A DNA stretch of 64,000 bases from RGEC01 sp964475595 (GCA_964475595.1 CAYYXG010000013.1:1-64000), one strand, 5' to 3'. Positions 51,625 to 60,706 are shown, numbered from the stretch's first letter. The notes: generated from the sequence alone by a model not told the origin. Program-made: numbers and translations.

Positions 51625-53486
51625 CTTCCAAAATAAACAAGAAGTACGGAGATATCAGCGGGGGTAACTCCGCTAATACGGGATGCTTGCCCTAGCGTTC
51701 GTGGTTTAATCTTGTGAAGTTTTTCCCGAGATTCTTTGCTTAGTGAGTTTAATTTATGGTAATCAAAAGATTCAGGAATTTTCACTTCTTCAAGACGCTC
51801 TAGTTTTTCGGCCATTTCTTGCTCCTTCTTTAGGTAGCTTTCATATTTTATTTGATTTTCTGCGGCTTCAGCAGCTTCATCTTGGCAGTTGATTAGTAAT
51901 TCATTCACTTCTTTTATGCTGGATAAATCTGCTATAGAAATTTCCGGCCTCAATAGAAACTTTTTGTACCGTTGTTTTTCTGTGATGATAGTACCATTTT
52001 TATTTGACAGCAAACGGTTGGCTTCTTGTACTTCTATGTTGTTGTTTTCAAAGAACCGGAGTAAGTTTTGTGTATGTTCTTTCTTGGTTTCCAACTGTCT
52101 CATTCTTGTTTCTGACGCTAAACCTATTTTATGTCCTAAGGGTGTAAGTCGCTCATCTGCATTGTCTTGTCTAAGCGTAATGCGGTACTCAGCTCTAGAG
52201 GTGAACATGCGGTAAGGTTCGTCGGTTCCCTTGTTTACCAAATCGTCTATCAATACACCAATGTAGGCCTCGTTTCTGCCAAGCACGATGTCATGTAGCG
52301 AATTTATTTTTTGGTGTGCATTTATTCCTGCCATCAAACCTTGGCAAGCGGCTTCTTCATAACCGGTAGTGCCGTTAATCTGTCCTGCAAAATATAAATG
52401 CGCTATCAACGTGGTCTCTAATGTTAGGTTTAATTGTGTCGGAGGAAAATAATCATATTCAATGGCGTATCCGGGTCTGAAAATTCTGGCGTTTTCAAAT
52501 CCTGGTATTTGACGGAGGGCTTTTAATTGGACACGGTCTGGTAAGCTGGTCGAAAAGCCATTTACATATACTTCAACAGTATCCCATCCTTCCGGTTCCA
52601 CGAAAATCTGGTGCCTGTCTCTTTCGGCAAACCGGTTTATTTTATCTTCTATGCTTGGACAATACCTGGGTCCTAATCCTTGTATGCTGCCATTATACAT
52701 AGGGCTTTCGGTAAAACCCTCTCTCAAAATGTCATGTACTGTAGTATTGGTATAGGTTATATAGCAGCTGCGTTGTTGTTTTAATGGAAGTGTTTCACGT
52801 GAAAACGAAAACTTGGCAGGTTGCTCGTCTCCTTTTTGTTCCTCCATGGCAGCATAATTTAAACTTCTGCCATCTACCCTGGGGGGCGTCCCTGTTTTCA
52901 TTCGCCCAGAAACAAACCCCAATGATTCTAATTGACCCGTAATACCGAGCGATGCGCTTTCTCCCATGCGGCCACCACCGAAGTTTTTACTCCCTATATG
53001 GATCAAACCGTTTAAGAACGTCCCATTGGTTAATATCACCGCTTTAGCGTGTATTTCAGCGCCCATCCCGGTTATGACCCCACGTGCCGCATCATTTTTT
53101 ATAATTATTTCTTTAACCGTATCTTGAAAAAAATCAATATTCGGGGTGTTTTCTAAGGCAAGCCTCCACGATTCCGCAAAACGCCAGCGATCACTTTGTG
53201 CCCTTGGGCTCCACATAGCAACGCCTTTGCTCCGGTTCAACATCCTAAACTGGATCATGGTTTTGTCGGTAATGATGCCCGACATTCCTCCCAAAGCGTC
53301 TATTTCACGCACAATTTGACCTTTGGCAACCCCGCCCATAGCCGGATTACAGCTCATTCTGGCAATGGTTTCCATATTCATCGTTACCAGCATTACTCGG
53401 CTGCCCATTCGCGCAGCGGCGTGTGCCGCCTCACAGCCGGCATGTCCGGCCCCCACTACAACGATATCATATTCTCCTAAAAACAA
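51621..53486 (-). CDS. mnmG: tRNA uridine-5-carboxymethylaminomethyl modification enzyme MnmG (GidA)
   Basis: A 621-residue FAD enzyme that modifies U34 of tRNA with MnmE. The dinucleotide motif is VVGAGHAGCEAAHAAARMG, followed by MSCNPAMGGVAKGQIVREIDALGG and NGTFLNGLIHIG, with MTGTPPRVDGRSL and GQINGTTGYEEAACQGLMAG as family blocks. The start is TTG at 53486; no ATG is available. It lies 24 nt downstream of ybeY, and that gap holds a near-perfect parS site. mnmG is often origin-proximal in bacteria. Confidence 0.97.
   Translation of the reverse strand: MFLGEYDIVVVGAGHAGCEAAHAAARMGSRVMLVTMNMETIARMSCNPAMGGVAKGQIVREIDALGGMSGIITDKTMIQFRMLNRSKGVAMWSPRAQSDRWRFAESWRLALENTPNIDFFQDTVKEIIIKNDAARGVITGMGAEIHAKAVILTNGTFLNGLIHIGSKNFGGGRMGESASLGITGQLESLGFVSGRMKTGTPPRVDGRSLNYAAMEEQKGDEQPAKFSFSRETLPLKQQRSCYITYTNTTVHDILREGFTESPMYNGSIQGLGPRYCPSIEDKINRFAERDRHQIFVEPEGWDTVEVYVNGFSTSLPDRVQLKALRQIPGFENARIFRPGYAIEYDYFPPTQLNLTLETTLIAHLYFAGQINGTTGYEEAACQGLMAGINAHQKINSLHDIVLGRNEAYIGVLIDDLVNKGTDEPYRMFTSRAEYRITLRQDNADERLTPLGHKIGLASETRMRQLETKKEHTQNLLRFFENNNIEVQEANRLLSNKNGTIITEKQRYKKFLLRPEISIADLSSIKEVNELLINCQDEAAEAAENQIKYESYLKKEQEMAEKLERLEEVKIPESFDYHKLNSLSKESREKLHKIKPRTLGQASRISGVTPADISVLLVYFGR
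52791..52806. other. parS-like site 2, inside mnmG (TGTTTCACGTGAAAAC)
   Basis: 14 of 16 to TGTTTCACGTGAAACA, with a perfect 12-bp core (52793-52804). It is coding for FSRE of MnmG, so it is embedded in an essential gene. Confidence 0.7.
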
Positions 53487-53489
53487 AGC

Positions 53490-53505
53490 TGTTTCACGTG
53501 AAACC
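53490..53505. other. parS-like site 3, between ybeY and mnmG (TGTTTCACGTGAAACC)
   Basis: 15 of 16 to the parS consensus, located in a 24-bp intercistronic gap. It is the best match in the window. Confidence 0.8.
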
Positions 53506-53510
53506 CAACA

Positions 53511-53951
53511 TCACGTCTCCTTTTCAAGGTACAAATTTATGCAATATGTTTCGGCTTCTCGCATGGCTGTTTGGTCTTTTGTGTTTTTGTCTTTGTATCC
53601 CATCAAATGCAATACCCCATGAAACATTACCCGCAGCAATTCCTCCTTAAAAGACACCCCGAAGGTTAAAGCATTTTCTATTACCCGCTCCAGTGAAATG
53701 TAGATTTCACCTTCAATTCCATGGTCGCCTGACAAATCAAACGTTATAATATCAGTATAGGTATCGTGATTAAGATAAAGCTTATTTAAAGCCAAAAGCT
53801 CTTCATCATTCATAAAAACATACTGCAAGGAGTTAATATGCTGTTTTTTTTCTAACGCAAGTTGTTTTACTGAAGCCAAAAACATGCTTTTTGAAAAGGG
53901 CGGTCGGTTTTTTCTTCTTCCTGCATAGGAAATGTTTATCTGTTTCTTCAC
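53511..53951 (-). CDS. ybeY: Endoribonuclease YbeY (rRNA maturation)
   Basis: A 146-residue metal-dependent RNase of 16S rRNA 3'-end maturation. The Zn motif is FHGVLHLMGYKD, two of the usual three histidines, with GYKD replacing the GYDH ending, a variant I have seen in this phylum. DTYTDIITFDLSGDHGIEGEIYISLERV is the conserved middle. The start is GTG at 53951, overlapping the upstream T9SS-B gene stop (GTGA). Confidence 0.93.
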   Translation of the reverse strand: MKKQINISYAGRRKNRPPFSKSMFLASVKQLALEKKQHINSLQYVFMNDEELLALNKLYLNHDTYTDIITFDLSGDHGIEGEIYISLERVIENALTFGVSFKEELLRVMFHGVLHLMGYKDKNTKDQTAMREAETYCINLYLEKET

Positions 53952-55684
53952 CGTAATAGCATTAATGTCCCTTGAAACAGTTCCCTTTTTTCTGGCCTCA
54001 TTACTTCTACTTTGTAAATATAAAAGCCCTGCATTACCGGCAGTCCCAACGCTTCACCATTCCAACCATCCAGCGCTTCTCCCTGCCAAAGTTTTCCGCC
54101 CCAACGGTCATATATATACATAATGGCCTGTCCTCTTTCGATGTTGGGGTTAACAATCTTAAACCACTTGTTGTTTCCTTCTGGCGCAAACGAATTGGGG
54201 ATGAGTGTTGTATCATAAACCTTCAAGCATATTTCATTGGAGTAAGCGGTGTCAATTCTATTGCCCCCACCATCGGTTTTATAGGCAACCACCCTATAAC
54301 AATCTGCTTCGGTTGTGTCCATAATAAAAAACGGCGAAGAGGGACCTCCTGCCGCGTTCCACGTGGAACTTTGTTTTTGACGGCTCTCTATAACCTGATT
54401 GTTGGGGCTATATGGTTGATAATCAATCCATTCTGCCAGATTTCCTTGTCGGCGCAGCAATAATGTAACATGGGTTTCAGAGGTGTCATAGTTTGCTCCA
54501 CAGGGATTTTGAGCCACCAAGCGAAATTCATAACGCGTTTTATGGGTTTCTAGTCCGCTTATTTTTTGCCTGTTTGAGCCCACTGTAAGGTTATTGTTAA
54601 GGATTGTCCAATTGCCCGAAGAGACAGCCCGATATAGAAGCTGTGCCTTGAAACCCGTGCCTGTAGGGGGGGCCCACACACTAGAAACTTCAATGGTGCC
54701 TTCGCCCACCACCGATGCGTGTCCAATTTCAAGAGAGACAGAGCGATTAAAATCAGCAGCAAAAAAAGAAACGTGGTTGGAGCTGGACGTAACAGTTCCT
54801 TGTCCAGGGCCGTTTACCGCGCGTATAAAAAACGTGTAGGTTTGATTCAACCCGGGCAAATTATATTGGTAGGACAGGGTGTCTCCTCCAACAGAGCCCA
54901 CTTTTTTAAAAACACCATCCTTGTCCGAACCACACCAGATATCATAATGGTGTGCCGCCCATCCCACATATGCCGTCCATCGAATCAGTAATTTTCTATT
55001 ACAACGATACTGCGCGTTTTCAGCCGCATCAATCGAGGCGCAAATTGGGCTATGCGGCGGGCATATAACCCCCCCATTTTTGCAGGAGTCAAATACAGCT
55101 ATACTAATCTTATGTCCGCTGTTTCTTGAATCAAAAGTTGAAGTCATAAAAGTATACGCCAACGAACCCGTGTCTTTCACCAACACATTGTTCCCCGTTC
55201 CCGGGTCTACTTTAAAAACAGAATACCCCATCACATCGGCTTCCGGTGCTTTTTTCCACCCGGCAATCACCCGTTGTGTTGTGGGGTCTATACTTACACT
55301 GTCCAGCAAGAGCAAGGCCGGTGGCTGATCATCAACCAACAACGTATCAGAATTTAGGGTGTCGTTGCCATTGCAGGCAAAACGGGCACTAATAAACAAT
55401 TCCCAACGTTTTTTATTCGGCAGAGCAGCGCTTAGGGCAGAGGAATTAGCTGCACCGCCTTCATACAGTAACTGAAAAGGGGAAGTAACATTGTCCCGCC
55501 CATACAATCGATAGGTTGCAAAACTACCGCAAAGATCTGTCTGTGGCACAAAATACACGGTCACAACCCCGCTAATTGGGTCCAGGCATGCCCGAAGGGC
55601 TTTTGGCGGAATCACCATGCCCGAAGCTACCGAAAAAAGCAATCCCGGTAAAAAGGCGAGAATATGTTTGCGAAAAACAGCCAA
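53948..55684 (-). CDS. T9SS type B secreted protein with fibronectin-like modules
   Basis: About 578 residues. The frame is open to 55987, but the first 101 codons overlap the preceding M16 gene in another frame. TTG at 55684, 7 nt after that stop, begins a signal peptide (AVFRKHILAFLPGLLFSVASG). Fn3/Ig-like modules follow (WKKAPEADVMGYSVFKVDPG, then TAYVGWAAHHYDIWCGSDKDG). The C-terminus is the gliding-motility type sorting domain (IPNSFAPEGNN, then IYDRWGGKLWQGEALDGWNG). It is cell-surface or secreted via T9SS type B; the role is unknown. A parS-like palindrome lies within it. Confidence 0.85.
   Translation of the reverse strand: MAVFRKHILAFLPGLLFSVASGMVIPPKALRACLDPISGVVTVYFVPQTDLCGSFATYRLYGRDNVTSPFQLLYEGGAANSSALSAALPNKKRWELFISARFACNGNDTLNSDTLLVDDQPPALLLLDSVSIDPTTQRVIAGWKKAPEADVMGYSVFKVDPGTGNNVLVKDTGSLAYTFMTSTFDSRNSGHKISIAVFDSCKNGGVICPPHSPICASIDAAENAQYRCNRKLLIRWTAYVGWAAHHYDIWCGSDKDGVFKKVGSVGGDTLSYQYNLPGLNQTYTFFIRAVNGPGQGTVTSSSNHVSFFAADFNRSVSLEIGHASVVGEGTIEVSSVWAPPTGTGFKAQLLYRAVSSGNWTILNNNLTVGSNRQKISGLETHKTRYEFRLVAQNPCGANYDTSETHVTLLLRRQGNLAEWIDYQPYSPNNQVIESRQKQSSTWNAAGGPSSPFFIMDTTEADCYRVVAYKTDGGGNRIDTAYSNEICLKVYDTTLIPNSFAPEGNNKWFKIVNPNIERGQAIMYIYDRWGGKLWQGEALDGWNGEALGLPVMQGFYIYKVEVMRPEKRELFQGTLMLLR
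54355..54370. other. parS-like site 4, in the T9SS type B gene (CGTTCCACGTGGAACT)
   Basis: The core GTTCCACGTGGAAC (54356-54369) is a perfect 14-bp palindrome of the TGTTYCACGTGRAACA type; 14 of 16 overall. It is coding for SSTWN. Confidence 0.55.
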
Positions 55685-55691
55685 ATAGGTA

Positions 55692-56966
55692 TTATAAGTT
55701 TCCTGCCAACGCAAGGGTAAACGAATCGGGACGCAAATAATTGTGCGCAAATTCCGATATTTCGTCTGAAGTAATAGACCATATTCGGTCCATATACGTT
55801 GTATAGTAGGATTCCGGTAGCTGGTTTTGAAGCAAAAATTGCCATTTTGTAGGCAAAGAAAATGGCCCGTCAAACCCCGCCCGTAGCTGCCCGGAAGCAT
55901 AGCGGCGCGCCTTTTCCAGCTCTTCACCAACAGGGGGAGAAGAATACAGACCATGCATGATGCTATGACAAGCATCAACAGCCGCATCAGTGTTTTTACT
56001 GTTCATTTCTCCGCTGATGTACCAGGTAAAACCATGAGAAGCCTGTGCAAGACCACTGCCAATGCCATAGGTTAGGCCCCGTGTTTCCCGAAGATCCTGC
56101 ATCAAACGGCTGCCAAAAAATCCGCCGAGGAACATGTTGACAAAGGAGGCCGTTTGTAGCGTCTCCATGCTAAGTTTAGGCAGGGCTTTTGCCATATACA
56201 AACTCACCTGTTGTGCGTGTTCCATGCTGTGTCGTATTGGTTTTCCTTCACCCGGATTAATACTATTTACTGGAACAACAGGGATGTTTAATGCCGCTAA
56301 AGATCCCATCAATTGCTCCATAATGTCGCGCTCTTCATTGCCAAAATCACCGGAAGCAAAAATGCGGCAAGCGGAAAACGACAAATTGGTGTTATGCCAT
56401 TGAATGAGGGCCTCTCGTTTTAACGACTCAATGTCTTGCGAATCAGCAAATGAAGAGTCGGGTGATGACTTTCCATAAATAGACTCATAGCACAATCTTC
56501 CGCTCCAGTAGCGGGGTGTTTGCATTCGCCGTAGCAATGAAGATGTTTCTACTTGTTTAAACACAGCCAGTTCATGCTCAGGAAATACAGGTTCAGCACC
56601 CTGTTCAAGCAACCATTTTAAAGTCTCTGCAAGATGCTGTTTTTGGGTTTGCAAAACCAGCGTAGACGACAAAAGCCCAACATCTGGGTTGGCCGAAGCT
56701 CCCCAATACTCGAAACCCTCCTGTATTTGTTCGGATGAAAGGGTTTTATTCCCGCTCAGTCGCAACAATTGCGAAGCACGAGCCAACATTGGCGCCGGCT
56801 GCATGGCTGTTCCTGCGGGCCAGTAAAACAACAGTTTAACAACCCCCAAATCCCTTTTGGGACTAGCGACCAGGGGTATTCCTCCGTGAAGCAGCGTTTC
56901 ATGTGGAGGATTAAACGACAGGGATTTTATGGTTTTGGCCTCCGGAGCCAATGATCTGAAACTCAT
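55692..56966 (-). CDS. M16 peptidase family protein, non-catalytic partner
   Basis: A 424-residue protein with the M16 fold pattern (GGIPLVASPKRDLGVVKLLFYWPAG, then SRLMQDLRETRGLTYGIGSGL). No HxxEH zinc motif is present: its place reads ARASQLLRLSGN. It is therefore the partner of the catalytic subunit encoded immediately upstream, with ATGA overlap, as in alpha/beta processing-peptidase pairs. No signal peptide, so cytosolic. Confidence 0.9.
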   Translation of the reverse strand: MSFRSLAPEAKTIKSLSFNPPHETLLHGGIPLVASPKRDLGVVKLLFYWPAGTAMQPAPMLARASQLLRLSGNKTLSSEQIQEGFEYWGASANPDVGLLSSTLVLQTQKQHLAETLKWLLEQGAEPVFPEHELAVFKQVETSSLLRRMQTPRYWSGRLCYESIYGKSSPDSSFADSQDIESLKREALIQWHNTNLSFSACRIFASGDFGNEERDIMEQLMGSLAALNIPVVPVNSINPGEGKPIRHSMEHAQQVSLYMAKALPKLSMETLQTASFVNMFLGGFFGSRLMQDLRETRGLTYGIGSGLAQASHGFTWYISGEMNSKNTDAAVDACHSIMHGLYSSPPVGEELEKARRYASGQLRAGFDGPFSLPTKWQFLLQNQLPESYYTTYMDRIWSITSDEISEFAHNYLRPDSFTLALAGNL

Positions 56967-58210
56967 GATGATTTTGGATGATAGTATAAAACGGCGGCAT
57001 TTTCGGGCTGTATATTGCTGACAGCCGCTTTCAGCATGCCATGCAGGTTGGTGTTTCTGTATAAGGCATCTTCGGTGTGGATACCATCTAAATTTCCGGT
57101 GTTTTCAAAAAAACACAATTTTTGAGCGCGGTTAATCATGCTTGTTTTTTCAAACAGCAACGACGACGTCGCTTTGTTTTTCACCCGCTCCATGTGCCGC
57201 TCTGTAAAAAACTTGCCGTCTATGGCATCTTTCATTGTTTGTAGCAAACAAGTTTCACCATGTAGGTGGTTTTGTCCTTCATTTAGCACCCCGTAAAGCA
57301 CAAACATTCCCTCGCCGATTCCCCTTACATAAAAACAGGCGGCATCATTAAAAACAGGGTTTTCTTTCACCCAGCGGGTGTAAATGGGGCTAATTTCCGA
57401 TCCACCAAGCAAATCGGCAAACAATTCTAATGCGGCGCTGTCCGGATTGTTAAATTCCGGCCCTTTCCAAACCAAAAACACGGCAGGGTTCGGGCTTAAG
57501 TCTTCGGTTTCCATAAACCGCCTACCCAAAACGGGAGGGTCCTGTTCGTATAGATTGCTGTTAACCGAGCCGGTTGGCTTAATGTCAGCATACCATTTTT
57601 CGCATAAATTTCGGGTTTCATCCAAAGAAATCTGTCCGGCAACACAAAGCACAGCATTAGCAGGATGATAGTGTTTTTTATAGAAGGCCGCCACGTCTTC
57701 AAGTGTGGCGTTTTCTATATGAGCAATATCTTCACCAATGGTAGGCCATCGGTAAGGACTGTTTTGGTATAATAGCCCCCGCAAATGATGCCACAACATG
57801 CCAAAGGGGGCGTTGTGACAGCGCTGTTTAAATTCTTCTACAACCACGCCACGCTGCACTTCAAGGGTTTTGGCGTTAATGTTAAGTTGAAACATGCGGT
57901 CGCTTTCAAGCCAAAAAGCGGTTTCGGCGTTTTCGGAGGGAATTGTGATATAATAGTTTGTGTACTCGTTATTGGTGAAAGCATTGTTGCTCCCACCGGC
58001 ATGTTCCACGGCCTTGTCGTAGGAAGCTACATTTTTACTCCCCCCAAACATAAGGTGTTCAAAGAGATGCGCAAACCCTGTTTTATCCGGGCTTTCATCC
58101 CTTGCCCCCACATTGAAAAGGGTGTTTAAAATTACCACCGTGCTGTCTGGGTCAAAATGGTGTATCACCCTTAGCCCGTTTGGCAGCACAAACCTTGAAT
58201 AATCTATCAC
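56963..58210 (-). CDS. M16 peptidase family protein, catalytic subunit
   Basis: A 415-residue protein. GFAHLFEHLMFGG gives the zinc site H48/E51/H52, with the third ligand probably E125 in GVVVEEF. No signal peptide, so cytosolic. It is likely to degrade or process small peptides as a heterodimer with the next gene. GTG start at 58210, 4 nt after a TACCTTTG element. Confidence 0.93.
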   Translation of the reverse strand: MIDYSRFVLPNGLRVIHHFDPDSTVVILNTLFNVGARDESPDKTGFAHLFEHLMFGGSKNVASYDKAVEHAGGSNNAFTNNEYTNYYITIPSENAETAFWLESDRMFQLNINAKTLEVQRGVVVEEFKQRCHNAPFGMLWHHLRGLLYQNSPYRWPTIGEDIAHIENATLEDVAAFYKKHYHPANAVLCVAGQISLDETRNLCEKWYADIKPTGSVNSNLYEQDPPVLGRRFMETEDLSPNPAVFLVWKGPEFNNPDSAALELFADLLGGSEISPIYTRWVKENPVFNDAACFYVRGIGEGMFVLYGVLNEGQNHLHGETCLLQTMKDAIDGKFFTERHMERVKNKATSSLLFEKTSMINRAQKLCFFENTGNLDGIHTEDALYRNTNLHGMLKAAVSNIQPENAAVLYYHPKSS

Positions 58211-58214
58211 ACTA

Positions 58215-58222
58215 CAAAGGTA
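58215..58222 (-). promoter_or_regulatory. -7 element (TACCTTTG) of the M16 pair
   Basis: Perfect match on the minus strand ending 4 nt before the GTG at 58210. Confidence 0.65.
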
Positions 58223-58239
58223 GCGACCATGCCGGATTC

Positions 58240-58758
58240 TTAATGTACAGCGATGTCATTGTTGTGTATAGTATTCAAAACACCCGCAACCACGTCTGCC
58301 TTTTGTGTGCCTATTAAAAGCCGCTTACCGCCATTCAGAACCAGTTGAAGGCCCATGTTTCCTCGCACATTGTATGCCATGCCTCCTGAGCCCATCCTAA
58401 GACCCCAGCCGCCATATTCTAGAAGGGGTTTGTACTTTCTGACTTCGTAATGTGCTATTTCAGACCAAGGATAGAAACGGGGTTTTCTGTGGAATGGACG
58501 AAAGCGAACATAGATGCCATCAGTGCATATTTCGGTGTTCAACTCAAACAAAAAGCTGAATAACAGCAGGATTGACAAAAAAACACCAAGATTAATGAGT
58601 AGCACTAATGCGTTAAACGTAAAAAGTTCAATGGAAATGTTGGGAAAAAGCAGACCCACCAACGGAAACAAGAGGGGCATTAACAATAAAACCCAGATCC
58701 ATTTTTGCGTGAACCGCTGTTTTTCTTGAAATAAAACCCGTTTTCCCTGCGCTTCCAT
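58240..58758 (-). CDS. PH-like domain membrane protein
   Basis: A 172-residue protein. Two hydrophobic segments (IWVLLLMPLLFPLVGLLFP; NALVLLINLGVFLSILLLF) precede a PH-like beta domain (EICTDGIYVRFRPFHRKPRF, then WSEIAHYEVRKYKPLLEYGG). The GGWGLRMGSGGMAYNVRGNMG segment recurs in small Bacteroidota proteins of unknown function. Its -7 element ends 4 nt before the ATG. Confidence 0.78.
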   Translation of the reverse strand: MEAQGKRVLFQEKQRFTQKWIWVLLLMPLLFPLVGLLFPNISIELFTFNALVLLINLGVFLSILLLFSFLFELNTEICTDGIYVRFRPFHRKPRFYPWSEIAHYEVRKYKPLLEYGGWGLRMGSGGMAYNVRGNMGLQLVLNGGKRLLIGTQKADVVAGVLNTIHNNDIAVH

Positions 58759-58762
58759 TTAA

Positions 58763-58770
58763 CAAAGTTA
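58763..58770 (-). promoter_or_regulatory. -7 element (TAACTTTG) of the PH-like gene
   Basis: Perfect match on the minus strand ending 4 nt before the ATG at 58758. Confidence 0.6.
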
Positions 58771-58795
58771 AGGCGACTCATCCAAAAAAGAAAAA

Positions 58796-58817
58796 CCCGG
58801 CCAGAAGCCGGGCTTTT
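58796..58817 (-). terminator. Rho-independent terminator after ssb
   Basis: Stem CCCGGC / GCCGGG with a CAGAA loop, followed on the minus strand by a T-run (GGGTTTTT). It lies 23 nt after the ssb stop and is also close to the PH-like promoter. Confidence 0.85.
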
Positions 58818-58839
58818 CCAACACAACACAACACAATAA

Positions 58840-59211
58840 TCAGAAGGGCAGCTCTTCATTAAGCGCCTCTTTTTTGTTCTTTTGATTGACCAGAAACACA
58901 CGCTGCACATCTACTACGGTTTGTTTTTTCTCAACGCCTTTTTTATCCAGCCAGTTGCGTTCGGTAATCTTGCCTTCTACAAAAAGGCGCTGTCCTTTAC
59001 CCACATAGCTTTCAACAATGCTTGCCTTGGGCCCCCAGAATACCAGCTTGTGCCAGGTTAATGATTTGTTGTTCTGCCCGTCAGCAGATTGTTTGCGCTC
59101 ACCGGTGGTTAAGCTAAGGGTGGCTACTTTGCGGCCGTTTTTCAGCACACGAACAGAAGGGGTGGAGCCAACATTGCCCCACAGGGTCACGGAATTAACT
59201 AAAGATGTCAT
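58840..59211 (-). CDS. ssb: Single-stranded DNA-binding protein
   Basis: A 123-residue OB-fold protein starting at the internal ATG 59211 (MTSLVNSVTLWGNVG); the frame is open further but those codons are AT-rich upstream sequence. NSVTLWGNVGSTPSVRVLKNGRKVATLSL and LTWHKLVFWGPKASIVESYVGKGQRLFVEG are SSB blocks. The C-terminal tip NEELPF is the acidic interaction tail, modified from DDIPF. It is short for an SSB, so it may be a second, smaller copy. Confidence 0.93.
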   Translation of the reverse strand: MTSLVNSVTLWGNVGSTPSVRVLKNGRKVATLSLTTGERKQSADGQNNKSLTWHKLVFWGPKASIVESYVGKGQRLFVEGKITERNWLDKKGVEKKQTVVDVQRVFLVNQKNKKEALNEELPF

Positions 59212-59354
59212 AACGTATATAAAATTTAAATTAGGTTTCAACGGTTCTCTCGGTTGGTGATGCAAAGGTGGCGTGACCCCAAAAAAGAAGTCGGTTTTTT
59301 AATGTTTAATTGCGTTTGTAAGTGTTTGTTGTTGTTTGTTGAATAAAAATTGTG

Positions 59355-59362
59355 TAATATTG
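59355..59362 (+). promoter_or_regulatory. -7-like element (TAATATTG) of the zinc-finger gene
   Basis: 7 of 8 match to TAnnTTTG, ending 7 nt before the ATG at 59370. Confidence 0.4.
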
Positions 59363-59369
59363 TCTATAA

Positions 59370-59741
59370 ATGAACGCCAAACAATGCCAGGAATGCGGCG
59401 ATAAAATTCTGGGCCGGGCAGACAAAAAGTTCTGCAGCGATGGTTGTCGGAATGCTTATAACAACAAGCTTAACGCAGACGCCAACAACATTGTGAGAAA
59501 CATTAACAATGCGCTGCGCAAAAACCGGCGAATACTCGAATCCTTTTTAGAAGGAAACGAAGACGGAAAAACCAGGGTTCCGCTTAAAAAAATGTCTGCC
59601 AAAGGCTTTTTGTTTGATTATATCACCAGTGTGTATACCACCAAAACTGGCTCACAATACCGCTTTTGTTATGAATTTGGGTACCTGAAACTAGACGATG
59701 AAATGTATATGGTTGTTCGAAGAGACCCACAAAACAACTAA
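59370..59741 (+). CDS. Small zinc-finger protein of unknown function
   Basis: A 123-residue protein. The N-terminus CQECGDKILGRADKKFCSDGC has two Cys pairs (CxxC and CxxxC), consistent with a zinc ribbon. A helical middle (NNIVRNINNALRKNRRILES) and a beta-rich C-terminus (FLFDYITSVYTTKTGSQYRFCYEFGYLKL) follow. It may bind nucleic acid. The same protein shape is common in Bacteroidota but not functionally assigned. It is divergent from ssb and convergent with the GT2 gene, which it overlaps by 4 nt. Confidence 0.75.
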   Translation: MNAKQCQECGDKILGRADKKFCSDGCRNAYNNKLNADANNIVRNINNALRKNRRILESFLEGNEDGKTRVPLKKMSAKGFLFDYITSVYTTKTGSQYRFCYEFGYLKLDDEMYMVVRRDPQNN

Positions 59742-60706
59742 CGCACCCGCAACCGGTTAAACAACATAGCCCTTACCGTGAAGGGGTTTTGCACGAATAG
59801 CCATAACAAAGTCGGCACCACTCCCCGGTAGTTTCGTTCAAGCCGAAACCGATACAACAACAACACCGCCTTTTCACCTCGGCGGAGTTGCCCGTTTTGA
59901 ATGCGTATGGTATGTCGCGCGGAGGCAATGAATTGTTTAATAATGACATATTCCGGCCATTCAATTTTTTCGTTTCCACGAATAAAGGCAAGCACGGTTC
60001 CCGCATCAACCTCATCACAGTCTTTATGGGTGCGCAAGAGCAGTTGCTCCAGTTTTGGGATAAGCCCATGAACGTTAGATTTCTCCGCCCATGTTGTTTC
60101 CCCGGGCATATTGTAGCTTACACCCAAAAAAGGCAGCATGGCAAACCGCTTTCCTTTTTCCAGACACCTCAAATACAAGTCGTAATCTTCTGTGTAGTCA
60201 AAAGCGGGGTCAAAAAGAAGTTGTTCTTTTACAAAAAAATTTCTGGACATAACACTGCTTTGAATGAGGGGGTTCCTAAACAAAAGGGAGGCCTCTAGAA
60301 ATGAGCGGTCTGTGCCCATTCCGGCGAATGTAAACCGGCTGTTTCTCAGGATTGCCCTACAACCTAGAATATCGACATCGGGGTTGTTCCTCATAAAATC
60401 AAGTTGTGCCGCCAGCCTTCCCGGAAGCATAATGTCATCTGCATCTAACCATGCAACATAGGGCGCCGAGGTGTTTTTGAGTAAAAAATTCCTGCTATAG
60501 GAAATCCCACAATGCTCGCTGCCCTGCAGCAGACGTACCCGGGCATCCTTAATCTCCAACACTTTTTCTGCCGTTTTATCCGTTGATCCATCCACATATA
60601 CAAGTACCTCTATGTCTCTGAAGGATTGATTAAGCACGCTCCAAACAGCCGCCCCCAAGGTTTTTTCTGCCTGATAGGCCGGAATTAATACGCTAATTTT
60701 AGGCAT
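59738..60706 (-). CDS. Family 2 glycosyltransferase
   Basis: A 322-residue GT-A enzyme. The N-terminus KISVLIPAYQAEKTLGAAVWSVLNQSFRDIEVLVYVDGSTDKT is the GT2 start, and WLDADDIMLPGRL contains the DxD motif. A segment EDYDLYLRCLEKGK sits where the acceptor-side residues are. It probably builds an O-antigen, capsule or exopolysaccharide sugar chain. It overlaps the next transferase by 8 nt. Confidence 0.93.
   Translation of the reverse strand: MPKISVLIPAYQAEKTLGAAVWSVLNQSFRDIEVLVYVDGSTDKTAEKVLEIKDARVRLLQGSEHCGISYSRNFLLKNTSAPYVAWLDADDIMLPGRLAAQLDFMRNNPDVDILGCRAILRNSRFTFAGMGTDRSFLEASLLFRNPLIQSSVMSRNFFVKEQLLFDPAFDYTEDYDLYLRCLEKGKRFAMLPFLGVSYNMPGETTWAEKSNVHGLIPKLEQLLLRTHKDCDEVDAGTVLAFIRGNEKIEWPEYVIIKQFIASARHTIRIQNGQLRRGEKAVLLLYRFRLERNYRGVVPTLLWLFVQNPFTVRAMLFNRLRVR

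Noticed and set aside
53948..55987. Long 679-codon version of the T9SS type B gene
   Set aside because: The first 101 codons lie entirely within the M16 gene in another frame; a signal peptide starts at 55684.
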